A stretch of 64,000 bases of DNA from Buddleja alternifolia (lineage: Eukaryota; Streptophyta; Magnoliopsida; Lamiales; Scrophulariaceae), in contig CM033396.1 of NCBI GenBank assembly GCA_019426215.1, forward strand, positions 24,381,101-24,445,100, in the 5' to 3' direction. Below are positions 10,453 through 22,700 of this stretch, one piece after another. A program made the translations under genes and the position numbers. Under the pieces are notes generated by a model, which searched no databases, had not been told where the DNA came from, and saw only the letters and a list, made by a program, of their open reading frames with translations. How positions within the stretch are numbered: the first letter of the stretch is position 1; every line of letters begins with the position of its first letter.

Positions 10453-10989
10453 CACTACTACAAAAATACACTATTACAGCAGTTATAGGAAAACCGCTGT
10501 ATGGAGGTACCTATTACAGCTGTTTTGCCAAAACTGCTGTAATAGGGGTATATCGGTTCAGACCTATTACAGCAGTTCCGCGAGAACCACTGTAATAGGT
10601 TTGTTAAAAAAATAAAAATATTAAAAAAAATAAAAATGTACCTATTACAGCAGTTTTTCCAAAACCGCTGTAATAGGGATACATCAGTTCGGACCTATTA
10701 CAGCGGTTCCGAGAGAACCGCTGTAATAGGTCTGTTAAAAAAATATTTTAAAAAATAAAAAATGTACCTATTACAGCAGTTCGGGGAGAACCGCTGTAAT
10801 AGGTTCGGAACTGTTACAGTGGTTCGACGTTGAACCGCTGTAACATAATTTCAAAAAAACAAAAACAAAAATATCTATTACAGCGGTTCTTATAAAAACC
10901 GCTGTAATAGGCCAAAAAAAAAAATTGAAACTCTTTTATGTTCCCGCTTCTCTCTCTCACTCTCAAAACTTAAAACCCATTTCAGCCTC
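10453..10989 (+). mobile_element. 5' end of a CACTA (En/Spm-type) DNA transposon
   Basis: The terminus CACTACTACAAAAA at 10453 is the canonical plant CACTA end. It is followed by the dense subterminal inverted repeats typical of this superfamily, where the transposase binds. After about 10920 the sequence becomes a CT-rich leader (gcttctctctctcactctc), and SIRE element A has inserted at 10990. The transposase genes and the other terminus are not in the window. Confidence 0.8.
10466..10911. repeat. Array of eight subterminal hairpins in the CACTA element
   Basis: Units of about 37 bp have the form CCTATTACAGCRGTT, a 4-7 base loop, then AACCGCTGTAATAGG. They lie near 10470-10503 and at 10510-10546, 10563-10599, 10641-10677, 10694-10730, 10767-10803, 10811-10845 and 10875-10911. 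Spacing is irregular with A-rich linkers. Loops differ while stems are nearly constant, which suggests the stem sequence (TTACAGCGGTT) is the protein-binding word. Confidence 0.85.
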
Positions 10990-12458
10990 TGTTAGGAATT
11001 TCATGTTAGATGTTTTGATGATGACAATGAGGATTACTTGTTAGACCCCAAAATATGTAAGTCTGATTTTAGTAGAAATCATGTATAAGCTTTGAAGAAT
11101 TAGAATTGTAATAGGCTTCATAGGCTTTGTTTTATTTTTATTCTAGATTGTTAGGCTAAGAAGTCTTAGACTGAGCGTCTGATGAATTCTGAGTGAGCTT
11201 ATCAGTAGTTAAGTCTGATGACTCAAGCGTCTGAAGTCTGAATGAAGATGAAGATTCCACGCGTTCAAAAAGATCAGCTATTTCAAGCGTTCATTAGGAC
11301 AGAAGTTATTCAAGGTTGAATGAGCGTCTATGAATGACTAATTTCACCTGAATTTATTTATAAGTCCAGAAGGAGTTAATTGCAAATAATATCAGTGCAT
11401 TAAATGGCAATGGGCATTTAATTCAAATGCATTAAATGCTGATAAGAGCATTAAATGTGATAAGCTCTTTCGAACGTATGGAGAAGCCACCCTATTGGAC
11501 TGTCAATTTTCATAGACTGCAGCACCAACTTTTGTGCAGCAGATTTTTAGGAAAAAGGACAAAAGTTGTTCACTCGCGGGAGTGAGAGACACGCGCCTGT
11601 GCATGTGTCAAACAGACACTTTTTCCAAGAATGCTTATAAATAGGATTTCAAAAACAAGCCAAAAACACCCGATTGATTCCAAGCCAAATTGCTGTTGCA
11701 TTGAAATCTCATTCCTTAAACTCTCAGAAAAGCCAAAACATTCAAAACAAAAATTCTCTTTGCTTTTCTCCAATTCCTGAGGCAGTCAACCAATATCTCA
11801 AACATTCTTTTTAGAGAAACCTACACTATTATTAAGATATTCCCAGTTGTTTGAACTTTATCAAAATCAAACAAACCGTTTAGAAAAACCCCATCCAAGC
11901 CTCGCGATCTGTGTGAAGTCGAAGTTGGATACTTCTATTATTTCTAAGTGAAAGAAGCAAGAGGATAGAAGTGTCTTGGAGCAGAAATCTGTGTGATCAT
12001 GGAGCTCAAGTTATCGACATCCATCTCTCCCTAATTTGTAGAAGATTCTGTGTGATTCTTTGAGAATCATTTTAGTGGATTGTCTCCAAGTGATTAAGGA
12101 GAAGAAGGACGTAGTTGGAATTACATCACCAACGAACCTTACAACCTTTGTGTTATTTACTTTTCAGTCAATTGTCTTATTATCATATCATTGCATAAAT
12201 CTGTCAAGTAAAACTCAATTGAACGCTAAGCAACTATGAAACCGTTTGTGACGCTAAAAGCTTTTAAACAAGGAGACTATCAAATCAATTCTGCTGTGCT
12301 AACACTGATCAAAGAAGTGAACGCTTAAACCTATTTGGTTATAGTATTCAAATCTTGAAATCTAAGTTAACTTTCTAAAAACAGTCTTCAACAGACGCTC
12401 AGTCAACCTCCTACCTCTCAAGCGTCCAACACATTTTTAATACGAAATTTTTGAAGTC
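10990..12458 (+). repeat. 5' LTR of element A, 3' end deleted
   Basis: It starts TGTTAGGAATTTCATG and follows the LTRs of B in reverse complement. A TATA box (TATAAATA, 11636-11643) marks the U3/R region. The LTR stops at the phrase ACGAAATTTTTGAAGTC. The last ~70 bp, present in B, C and E (the block ending in GGGACCAACA or GGGACCACCA), and the primer-binding site are missing. The break joins directly to the middle of gag. Confidence 0.88.
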
Positions 12459-14298
12459 AAATTGAACGGTTTAAAGAGAACAAGCTTTCCATTGCCAAGG
12501 AACGGTTTAACAGCTTCAAGATGTTGCCAAATGAGACTTTAGAACAATTGGATATAAGATTCACAGCTCTTACTAAAGAATTAACATCTTTGGGTATGGA
12601 TCTACAGAATCGGGAAATGGTGGTCAAAATCTTTAGAAGTCTACCTAGTAGATTTTTGATGAAGACAACAACTATGATAGAGTCGAACAATTTGGATAGT
12701 TTAACCCCAGAAGATGCTTTTTCGGAACTCAAAGCATTTGAATTTGAGTTGAATTCGACCAGTGATGCAGTGAGCAGTCCAGTGATTGAGTCTGGAGCTC
12801 TTATAGCGTCAATGAAGGGTAAATCAAGTAACAAGGGAAAGGTTTCAGATATCAGCGAGGAAGAGAAGTTGGCTTTACTGAATAGATTCAGGAAGTTCCT
12901 GAGATATGAAAAGAAAGGAAAAGGTTCCAGAAATCAAGGACAAAGTTCATATCAAGCGCTTGCTCCAATACATCAACAGTTTCAAGCGCCTCAGTATTCT
13001 GTTCCTACACCCCAAGCGCCTGTTCAGTACCAAATGTCTGTTCAAAATCTCTCAATGCTAGTGGTCTCGAAACCACACAATGCAAGGTTAACAAATGAAC
13101 AAAAGATGAAAACTAATCTTTGTTATAATTGCAGAAAACTAGGGCACTACCAGGTAAATTGCCCTTATCCAAATGTATCCAAGCCCACAAGGCAGGATTA
13201 CGTGGATAGAAACCAATTCAGGAGCAACCTTCGTCAACAAGGTTTGCTAGCGGAATCAGAACCAGCATCCGCACTTGAAGATTTGGAATCATCAGAGGAG
13301 AGTAGTGATGATGATGAGCCAGTGGATGACTCAGCGCTTATCTATCTCATGGCCAGAGATGATGAAGTATCCCCTAAGGTAAACACTGAATTATCTCTTC
13401 CTCTCTCGTATGAAGAATTACTTGACAAAGTTAAAGAATATTACAATGATTGTCAAGATGCCGCAAAATTATACCAAAATCACTTTGATATCATTTCATC
13501 GCTCACAAGTGATAAAGTGACACTCAAGGCAGAGTTGCAAATTCAGCAACAATGCATTGAGAAAAACCAATTACTTGAGAGTGAAATAATTCAGTTGAAA
13601 AGTGATCTTGATATAATAGTTAAGAGAGAAGCTAAGCTAATTGCTAGACTTGCTAAATCAGAATAGCTCGTCTCATCATTGTCTAAAGCGTCAAGAAAGC
13701 TAGACAATGTGACTGAGGTAACAAGGTTATTTGGTGAAAAGACCGATTTAGGATGCAATAAATTTGGTAAACAACCAAATAAATCTAAAGTTACGACAAA
13801 CAACAAAGGAAAGGGTGTTTTCTTTGTTGAGAAAGGTGCACAAGGTCAAACACAAACTGAACCGAGCGACAATGGTACGAGGCCAAATGAAAAGCCAAAG
13901 GTGACTCAGGCAAGTGTAAGGCAAAGGCAAATAATTCACAAAGAAGGGTTCATCCAAACGCTCAAAAGGCTAAGGGTAAACCTAACAACTGTGAATCAAG
14001 CGCTAAGCGTCCAGCACCAAAAGTGCTACCCAAGCCAGCGCCAAGGAAATACCAGCGTCAATATCCAAGGCAGTCAAGATCATATTATCGATACTATGAT
14101 GATTATAATAATAATTACTACTATAATCGAGGATATTATTATACACCTAAATAGCACACACAACACAATGTACCCAAGAAGGTCAGTATTCCTACAATGA
14201 AGACTAAGCAAATATGGGTTTCTAAAGTTCTAATTCAAATTAACGATGCTACTAATGTTAAAGGACCCAAGTACCAATAGGTACATAAAAAGAAATAG
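12459..14298 (+). pseudogene. gag: Element A gag, 5'-truncated and frame-broken
   Basis: This is a copia-type Gag (UBN2/Retrotran_gag_2-like core) lacking about its first 120 codons. It retains KLSIAKERFNSFKMLPNETL, the proline/glutamine-rich middle and an intact CCHC knuckle (CYNCRKLGHYQVNC, near 13125). A coiled-coil region follows. A nonsense codon (TAG, 13664-13666) and a frameshift near 13910 break the frame. The Tyr/Asp/Asn-rich tail is readable in another frame, and the gene ends at TAG 14296-14298. The junction with the LTR carries an 11-bp duplicate (GAACGGTTTAA at 12464 and 12500). Confidence 0.85.
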
Positions 14299-14318
14299 AA
14301 CTTCCCTTTTAATTGTAG

Positions 14319-17300
14319 GTACCTAGAGCTAGAGCCGATACATCTGTTTGGTACTTCGATAGTGGATCGTCAAGACACATGACTGGTTCCAAGGATCTAT
14401 TGATCAACTATCGAGCTGCCAATGGTCCTCAGGTTGTATTTGGTGACAACTCCAAATGTAAAACCAAAGGTATAGGTACTGTGCATAAGGGAAACATCAT
14501 GATAAGTGATGTTTATTATGTTGAGGGTCTAAAGGACAATTTATTAAGCATAAGTCAATTTTGTGATAAAGACATTGAAGTCATATTCTCAAGCGACTGT
14601 TGCTATATAAATGACGCTAAGACTAAATCTACTAAATTGAAAGGTAAAAGAACTAACAAGGTATATTTGGTAGATTGGGGTTCAACAAATGATAACAACC
14701 CAACAGGCTTTGTTGCTAAAAATGAATCTAAAACGGGTTGGTTATGGCATAGAAAAATGAATCACCTTAACTTTAAGACAATCTCTCAGCTTATAAATCT
14801 AAATCTTGTAGAGGGATTACCAAAAGGACCATTTCACAAGGATCGCCTCTGTGATGCTTGTCAAATGGGCAAACAAGTTAAGTCATCTTTCAAGAGAAAA
14901 CCTTATCTATCTACCACTAGAATACTTGAACTACTTCACATGGGCCTGTTTGGACCTGTTCAAATGATTAGTGTGAGCGGTAAAAAATATACGTTGGTGA
15001 TAGTAGATGATTTCTCTCGATTCACTTGGGTGGAATTTCATTTATCTAAAGATGAGACATGTGACAAGTTAACAATGCTTATTCGGTAACTTCAAACATT
15101 GAAAAATATTAAGGTTGCAAGAATAAGAAGCGATCATGGTACTGAGTTTACTAACAAGGCTGTTGAGAAGCTTTGTGCAGAGAATGGAATACATCATGAG
15201 TATTCAAATCCCAGAACTCTCCAACAAAATGGTATTGCTGAGCGCCGGAACAAAACGCTTAAGGAAGCTGCTAGGACGATGTTAGCTGAGTCCAAGCTTG
15301 CTCTTAGGTTTCGGGTTGAAGCGATCAACACTGCTTGTTATACTCAAAACCGTTGCATGACAACAAACAGCATGGGAAAACTCCATATGAACTGTGGAAG
15401 GGACGTAAGCCAAATGTTTCATATTTTCACGTCTTTGGTTCTAAATGTTTTATCCATAATAATGGATCCCAAAGCCTAAAGACATTTGATCCTAAAGCGG
15501 ATGAGGGAATCTTTCTAGGCTACGCCAAGAATGGAAAGAACTTTCGTATCTTAAACAAGATCAAATCAAAGATTGAGGAATCTATTCATGTTGTTTTTGA
15601 TGATGCTAACCAAGAACCGAGTATGATTTATATGAATGATGTAGGAGTTGAAGATTTGTGTCATCAAGCGTCTAAGATTACAATTGATGATGATAGTGAC
15701 GATGATGATGAGATCTCAGTGCCACCTCCTAGGATTATTCGTAAGGTTATTTTGGATAAAAATGCAAGATCTGCTGATGATCATGAAGAGAGTGGTCATC
15801 AAAAGCAAATGAGGATCTGTGAACTTGAAGCACCTACATAAGAGGGTAGTCAAGCGTCTGATCGTCAAGCGCCTGTTCAACATCTTAACCCTTTTCAACC
15901 AGATAGACTATGGCTACGTGATCATCTTCCTCAGCAGATTATTGGAGATATTGAAGTGCCTGTTAGGACTAGAGCCGCTACATTCAATGAGGCTATGTTC
16001 GCAAGATTTCTATCTCAAATAGAACCTAAGAAAGTGGATGAAGCGCTAAGCGACCCAAGTTGGATTGAAGCCATGCAAGAAGAGCTTAATCAATTTGAAC
16101 GTAGTAAGGTTTGGACGCTAGTACCAAGACCAACTCACCAAGGAGTTATTGGAACTAGATGAGTTTATAGAAACAAGGTGGATGAGAATGGCATTGTGAT
16201 CAGGAACAAGGCCAGACTTGTAGCTCAAGGATATTGCCAAGAAGAGGGTATTGACATTGATGAGACATATGCTCTTGTCACCCGTCTTGAAGCAATCCGC
16301 ATGTTTCTAGCGTATGCAGCTTTCAACAAGCTTACAGTGTATCAGATGGAAGTGAAGAATGCCTTCCTAAATGGTAAACTCCAAGAAGTGGTATATGTGG
16401 AGCAACCACCAGGATTCATCAACAACCATGGTAAGGGAATGGTTTTCAAGCTAGACAAAGCACTTTATGGGCTTAAGCAAGCACCCCGAGCATAGTATGA
16501 CACTCTCTCTATCTTTCTTATTGGTAAAGGCTTTTCAAAAGGCAGTGTTGATACAACGTTATTTAAAATTACCAACGACGAAGATATTCTCTTAGTCCAA
16601 ATTTATGTTGAGGATATTATATTTGGTTCTACTAACAAGCGTCTATGTGAGAAATTTTCAAAAATGATGCAAGAACAATTTGAAATGAGCATGATGGGTG
16701 AATTAACTTTCTTCTTAGGATTACAAGTTTAACAACTCCCTAATGACATATTTATTAACCAAGCTAAATATACGCGAGATATGATTAAGAGATTTGGTAT
16801 GGAAAATGCATCATCTTCAAAATTCCAATGAGTCGAACGCTTAAGTTAGATAAAGATGAAAGTGGGAAAAAGGTTGATATCACTAATTATAGAGGTATCA
16901 TTGGATCACTTCTTTATTTTACTGCTAGTAGACCTGATATTATGTTTTTGGTATGCATGTGTGCATGCTTTCAAGATGATCCTAAAGAGTCACACTTAAT
17001 TGCTGCCAAAAAAATCCTTAAATACCTAATAGACACACACTTATGGTATCCTAGGGATTCTCCTTTTGAACTAATTGGTTACTCAGATGCAGATTTTGCA
17101 GGTTGCAAAATAGATTGTAAGAGTACTAGTGGTACATGTCAATTTATAGGTGATAGGTTAGTTTCATGACATAGTAAGAAACAACAATCCATAGCTACCT
17201 CGATAGCTGAAGCCGAGTATGTAGCTGCAGGAAGCTGTTGTGCACAAGTATTATGGATGAGGCAATAACTTAGAGATTATGGTATAATCCTAGGTCCAAC

Positions 17301-17541
17301 CCACTTTCATTGTCATAACCAAAGCGCTCTAGCCATGACTCAGAACCTTGTTCTTCATTCCAGAACCAAACATATTGATATAAGATACCATTTTCTTCGT
17401 GACCATGGTAAAAAAAAAGATATCTCCATGCACTTTATTGGAACTGACAAACAATTGGCAGATATCTTCACCAAAGCGCTCAACGAACAACGTTTTCTCA
17501 CTCTGAGAAGTGAATTAGGTATGATTGACTTGAATGCTTAA
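14319..17541 (+). pseudogene. pol: Element A pol (PR-INT-RT-RH), many stops
   Basis: It is collinear with the intact pol of element E. The protease active site ([11 protein letters not shown]) comes first, then the pre-integrase zinc finger (HRKMNHLN...CDACQ) and the integrase core, which ends in NGIAERRN. The reverse transcriptase and RNase H ([15 protein letters not shown]) follow. Nonsense codons occur near 15087, 15839, 16160, 16494, 16730 and 17167, with frameshifts near 15360 and 16825. The reverse transcriptase catalytic motif has mutated from YVDD to YVED (near 16605). The position where other copies have the pol ATG reads TTG, and the next codon is TAG. Confidence 0.92.
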
Positions 17542-17995
17542 TCATTTTCTGTATCATATTTTATTAGACATATAATTTAGGGGGAATCCACTTTATTTAT
17601 GACCAAAAGATCGTTGAAAAGTTGTTACAAGTTAACAAATGTAGAGGGAACCTTAAAATTGTACTTGAACCTAGCTGCAAGCGTCAATGATAAAAAACTT
17701 TCATATGCATGATCATCAACGCTCAATATTATCTATGCATCATATGTTGGACGCTCAAACATAAAAAGTTTTTGATCTCAAGCGTTAACATAATCCTTAC
17801 AAGTGGTATGTGTTAAGCGTTGAACTTATTCCCTTCAACACTTAATATAAAATGGTTTGTAAAATTCATGCATAAATTTTACACGCTTCTTGAAGTAGTG
17901 GATAGACTTAAAAGTCTATTTTGGACTCTATTCACACGTTTTCATCACATCAAATGGGTGGGTAATAAAAAAATTTTAAAATGACGGTTCAGAGT
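17542..17995 (+). other. Element A pol-ORF3 spacer (left part)
   Basis: It starts with a purine-rich TTTAGGGGGAATCCAC block shared with the same position in C (35770-35790). It continues AT-rich to the B insertion point. The downstream half, including the TATA-like element, is at 45978-46205. Confidence 0.75.
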
Positions 17996-19549
17996 TGTTG
18001 GTCCCAAATGGTATACGAAAGGGTCTAAAAGGGAGGGGGGCTTGAATAGACCCTGAAGTCTTTTTCGACTTAAAAAAGATTCGTATTGAAAAGGATTTTG
18101 GACGCTTGAAAAGTAGACATTTGACTGAGCGTTTACTTGAAATATAGACGCTTAGGCTAAGCGTCTGATGAAGACTGTTTTTAGAAAGTTAACTTAGACT
18201 TCAAGATTTGAATACTTTAACCAAGTAGGTTTAAGCGTTCAGTTCTTTAATCAGTGTTAGCACAGCAGAATGATTTTTGTAGTATTCCTTTTTAAAAGGC
18301 TTTAGCGTCACAAAAAGTGTATTTAGTTGCTTAGCGTTTGATTAAGTTTTGCTTGATCAGTTTATGATATAACAATATGAAAAATTGAATGTAAAGTAAA
18401 GAACACAATATTTGTAAGGTTCGTTGGGTGGTGTAATCCCAACTACGTCCTTCTTCTCCTTGAACACTTGGAGGCAATCCACTAAAATGATTCTCAAAGA
18501 ATCACACAGAATCTTCTACAAATTAGGGAGAGATGGATGTTGATGACTTGAGCTCCTTGATCACACAGATTTCTGCTCCAAATCACTTCAATCCCCTTGC
18601 TTCTTTCACCCAGAAATACGGCAAGTATCCAACTTCGACTTCACACAGATTGCGAGGCTTGGATAGGGGTTTTTCTAAAAGGTTTGTTTGATTTTGATAA
18701 AGTTCAAACAACTAGGAATATCTCAGTAGTAATGTGGGTTTCTCTAAAGAGAATGTTTGATATATTGGTTGACTGTCTGAGGAATTTGAAAAAAAGCAAA
18801 GAGAATGTTTTCTTGAAAGTTCTGGCTTTTATGAGATTGTAAGGAACGGGACTTCAATGTAACAACAATTCAACTTGATAATTGTTCTCTCTGTATTTGG
18901 CTTGTTGTTGAAGTCCTATTTATAGGCATTCTTGGAAAAAGTGTCCATTTGACACATGCATGAGCGTGTGTTTCTCACTTCCGCTAGTGAACCACTTTTG
19001 TCCTTTTTCCTGAAAATCTGCTGCACAAAAGTTAGTGCTGCAGTCTTTGAATAGTTGACAGTCCAATAGGGTGGCTTCTCCGTACGTCTAAAAGTGCTTA
19101 TCACATTTAATGCTCTTATCAGCATTTAATGCATTTGAATTAAATGTCCGTTGGCACTTAATGCATTGAGAATATTTGCATTAAACTTCTTTTGAACTTA
19201 GAAATAAATTTAGGTGAAATTAGTCATTGATAGACGCTTATTCAACCTTGAATCACTTCTATCCTATAAGGCGACGCTTGGTGTAGCTAATCATTCTAGA
19301 CGCTTGGAATCTTCATCTTTATTCAAACTTCAGGCGCTTGAGTCTTCAAACTTTACTTCTGATAAACTCACTCAGAACATATCAGACGCTCAGTCTAAGA
19401 AAACTTAACCTAACAATCTAGAATAAAAATAAAAACAAAGCCTATTACAAATCTAACGTTTCAAAGCTGAAAGCAAACTTACATACTTTGGGGTCTAACA
19501 AAAAGTCCTAATTGTCATCATCAAAAGATCTAACATGAAATTCCTAACA
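17996..19549 (-). repeat. 3' LTR of element B (left copy)
   Basis: 1554 bp, with plus-strand ends TGTTGGTCCC and CCTAACA. The minus-strand TATA box TATAAATA lies at 18917-18924. It matches 44415-45972 closely. Short open frames inside (for example 18597-18842) are shared between both LTR copies but have no domain and are regulatory sequence. Confidence 0.93.
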
Positions 19550-19574
19550 ATTTCCCCTTTTTTGATGATGGCAA
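19512..19574 (-). promoter_or_regulatory. Polypurine tract and boundary hairpin of element B
   Basis: The polypurine tract (AAAAAAGGGGAAAT on the minus strand) abuts the LTR end at 19549. Arms TTGTCATCATCAAAA (19512-19526) and TTTTGATGATGGCAA (19560-19574) pair around it. The same arrangement is seen in C and E. Confidence 0.75.
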
Positions 19575-19783
19575 TACTTACTCTTTTATAGTTCAAGAGT
19601 TAGACAGGCAAAAATAAAAGTTAGATTTGATTAGATAAGGGTTAGTTAAAGTTAGTTACGCTTCAACGAGATGTTTCAGCTGAAAAATGCATTTTATATA
19701 TATATCAAAGATTACAAGCATTTTTACAACTAAACAAACAAAATATAAGAGACAAGAATATATATAATGCAAATAAAAAAGCT

Positions 19784-22700
19784 TTAAAGACTTGATCTAA
19801 CTTTGTATCGCTTGGGCATTTCAGCTCGGATAGCTTCAGTCAGATTATCTTCCAAGGTCATCATCGTTTCATGATCTCTATTGATTATGAGCTTATTTTC
19901 TTCTTGTTGTCTCTTTTTGAAAGCAGTAAAGTGTTTGTCCCAATCAGTTGGGTCAATACCAATATACCTTAGGCAAATTCTGAAAGTTCGGATGAAGTCA
20001 GACATCTGCCTCTCTTCAGCTAAAATTCTTGGATCTGAAGGTTCTAGAATAGATGCTCTTTGAAGAGGGATGTCAAACTGTTCAAGCAGTGCCCGAGAAG
20101 GTATTGGTAGATTTGGATACAGTGCTCGTGGAGGTTCTCTTAACGTTCTACTAGGCGCTCCAGCAGAATCACTTACTCCAACAGCAGTTATCCAAGAAGG
20201 GAGACTTAGCGCAGAAGGAGAAGGTAAAACTTGAGGTAAGACTTGACGCTTAGGAGGCGGAGGCTCTTGAGCTCTTGAACTAGACGCTTTCCTCTTTTCT
20301 CCTTTCTTCTTCTCTTCCCCCTTATTGCCATCATCAGATTTGAGAAAATGTTCCGTAAGTAAACTGACCTGATGAGCAATCTGAGACATAGAGTCTGTAA
20401 TGTCGTCCAAGCGCTTGTCGAAGCGTTCCTGCAATGCGAGGAGCTTGGCGCTGGTAGCATCATTCAGAGATGTCTCTAGGGTGTCAAGGCGCTTTTCAAA
20501 TGCTTCTTTTATGGCAAGTTGGTTGGTGTGAGTAGCATCATGCATTTCTTGAAAAGTTTGTCTGCACTCACCAACAGCCGCTTGAGCTAACTACGCATAT
20601 GAGCAATTTGAGCGCTCATAACGTGAGACTCAATCTTTGCTAAATCTTCTTTAATTCAGTGGAGAGATTCTTCATTTTGATTAGCATGAACACTGATATC
20701 CTCCAAAACGGATTTGAGCAAAGGACCAAAAGATTGACTCGCATCTGATTGAACCGCTTGAGGAGCCGGTCACTTGAATCTGGTTGAATGTTTGAGAGAG
20801 TCAATGGGAAATTGATACACTGGATCGAAGACAGTATCGCGTACGTCGAGAGAAAGATCCTCAGCAATATCACCAATAACGAGTTCATGAGCGTCAGGAA
20901 TATCCTCTGGTTGAGACGCTTGAACTGGTTCTTCAGCAGATGTTGGAATACGTGCAACTTCAGAAGTGGACGCTTCAACTAACTTAGTAGGCGCTTCCTC
21001 AAGAGCTGACTCTGTTTGGCGAAAGTCATCGAAGTGGAAGTTCCAATTTGCATACGAAGTGGATGCAGCTTCCAAAAGTGCAGAGAGTCGGGTTCTTGAA
21101 AAGCAAGTACCGGAAGTGAATGTGCGAAGGGGACTATCAATGGCCCTGATGTACATGGGACCAATGATATCAAGCATATGATGCGGAAAGACTTTAGACG
21201 GCGCTTGACAGATAGAGAAAATGGAATCTAGAGAGTAATTTCTAGAAAAATCCAATTAAGCAGTCAAAAGGAAGAGACCTAAGACACTGATCATCACGTA
21301 CATAAGCAGCATAGTACTCTTCTAAATATGGATAGATCGCTTGAGCTAGTCCTTGATTTCTTTCTAGCAGTGAGAGGATAAACTCATAATGATTGAGTAC
21401 CTCTTTGCGGATAGAAGGGAGCAGTGGATATCCTCGAAATGAATTGATAATTGAGCCATTCCATTGTCTGAGATTGGCAGTGAAGATTTTGTCGAAATGA
21501 GATAATGGAGTCATAATCTTCACCATCAAGTTAAAATTATCTTCGCAGTGGCTGGGAGCGAAATTCAGGCTAGTAATTTGAGTGCTGCCGCTGGTAGACG
21601 CTTGAGCATTGAAATGTAGAGGAGTAATGGACAATCTGTGAAGCTCTTGACGTAGACATTGTTCAATTTGATGTCTAATTAGTGGGAGCTTGAGAACATG
21701 TCCAACTCTCTGTTGACGTTTCTTCAGCCAATACTTGGCGAAATGACGCTTCTTGTCATGCATGCCTATGCCAAATAAATGGGGAGCTTGAACTAACTCT
21801 GTGAAGGTATATTGATGACCCATATACGCTTCAACCTAATTGACTTCATTCATACAGTAGTCTGTGCCAGCATTGACAATAGCTCTAATGCCTTCATGGT
21901 GAATATCTCTGATAGATTCAAATTGATATCTATCGGTCTGATAGTTAGCATTCCAGACGCTATCAAACTATGCATTAGCTTCAGTCTGCATCAGATCTGT
22001 GAGAGATTCGAGACGCTCACCGGCATGAACTGCTTTATTTTTCCATACGCGAAGTGGATTGATCAATGCTAGATTTTCAGGACTATTGGCAATATGAGGA
22101 AAGTGTGTGTAGCCTTCTCGGTTCAAGACTACCTCTGATGGATTTAGAAAGCTAGGGCGAAGTGGCTCATACACACGAATATTGTAGTCTCTGAGAGCAA
22201 AACCTGTAGGCTTGCTGTGGCCATAGTCGAGGTAATACGCCAGATCCACATCACATCTAGGAGTTGTTCCTCCTTGTCTGTCTTGTTGAAGAATGAGAGA
22301 GGATGGTATTTGACTAGGAGTTTTTTGTAGTTGAATGGCCATATAATATTTCCTCTCAATTTCTGTCATCTCAGTGTTACACACTATATCCCTGATTTTA
22401 TTGTCGATGTCAATCAGCAGGGCAATCTCATTCTCAGCAGCAATATATTTGTCTTCATTATAGCCGGCAGGAATGAAATCTTCTTCGAGTGCTGGGGACA
22501 TGTAGTTGATTGAATGATCAATCGTCTTCAGCGTGTCTAGTTGGAAGAACTGCCTTGGCTTTGTAACGTCTTCAGCAACGCTCTGACCTTCTGAGCGTGC
22601 CTCTGTTATAGCTGGAACAGGGATTGATGATTGAATCTCTATGGAAACAGGTTCCTCAGTTTCAATTTCAACAGCTTCTGCGGCAACGTCTTTGGCAATC

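Larger units (their letters stand above)
10990..17995 (+). mobile_element. Element A: SIRE-type Ty1/copia retrotransposon, left part
   Basis: A plus-strand element begins with an LTR at 10990, inside the CACTA element. It continues through gag, pol and the pol-ORF3 spacer to 17995. Element B then interrupts it, duplicating AGAGT (17991-17995 and 45973-45977). A resumes at 45978-46205, where collinearity with the spacers of B and C shows the continuation. Its third ORF and 3' LTR are gone, replaced by Tat element D. Stops, frameshifts and a large 5' deletion show that A is the oldest copia layer here and is dead. Confidence 0.9.

Noticed and set aside
10340..10615. 91-codon frame across the gypsy LTR fragment and CACTA end
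   Set aside because: It crosses a transposon boundary and reads the hairpin repeats, so it cannot be an old gene.
10466..10911. Possible CRISPR-like array
   Set aside because: The repeated units are self-complementary hairpins with irregular A-rich gaps, not constant repeats with unique equal-length spacers, and they lie inside a plant CACTA terminus.
18597..18842. 81-codon frame in the B LTR (also 45020-45265)
   Set aside because: Same reason: LTR leader sequence repeated in both LTRs, with no recognisable protein family.
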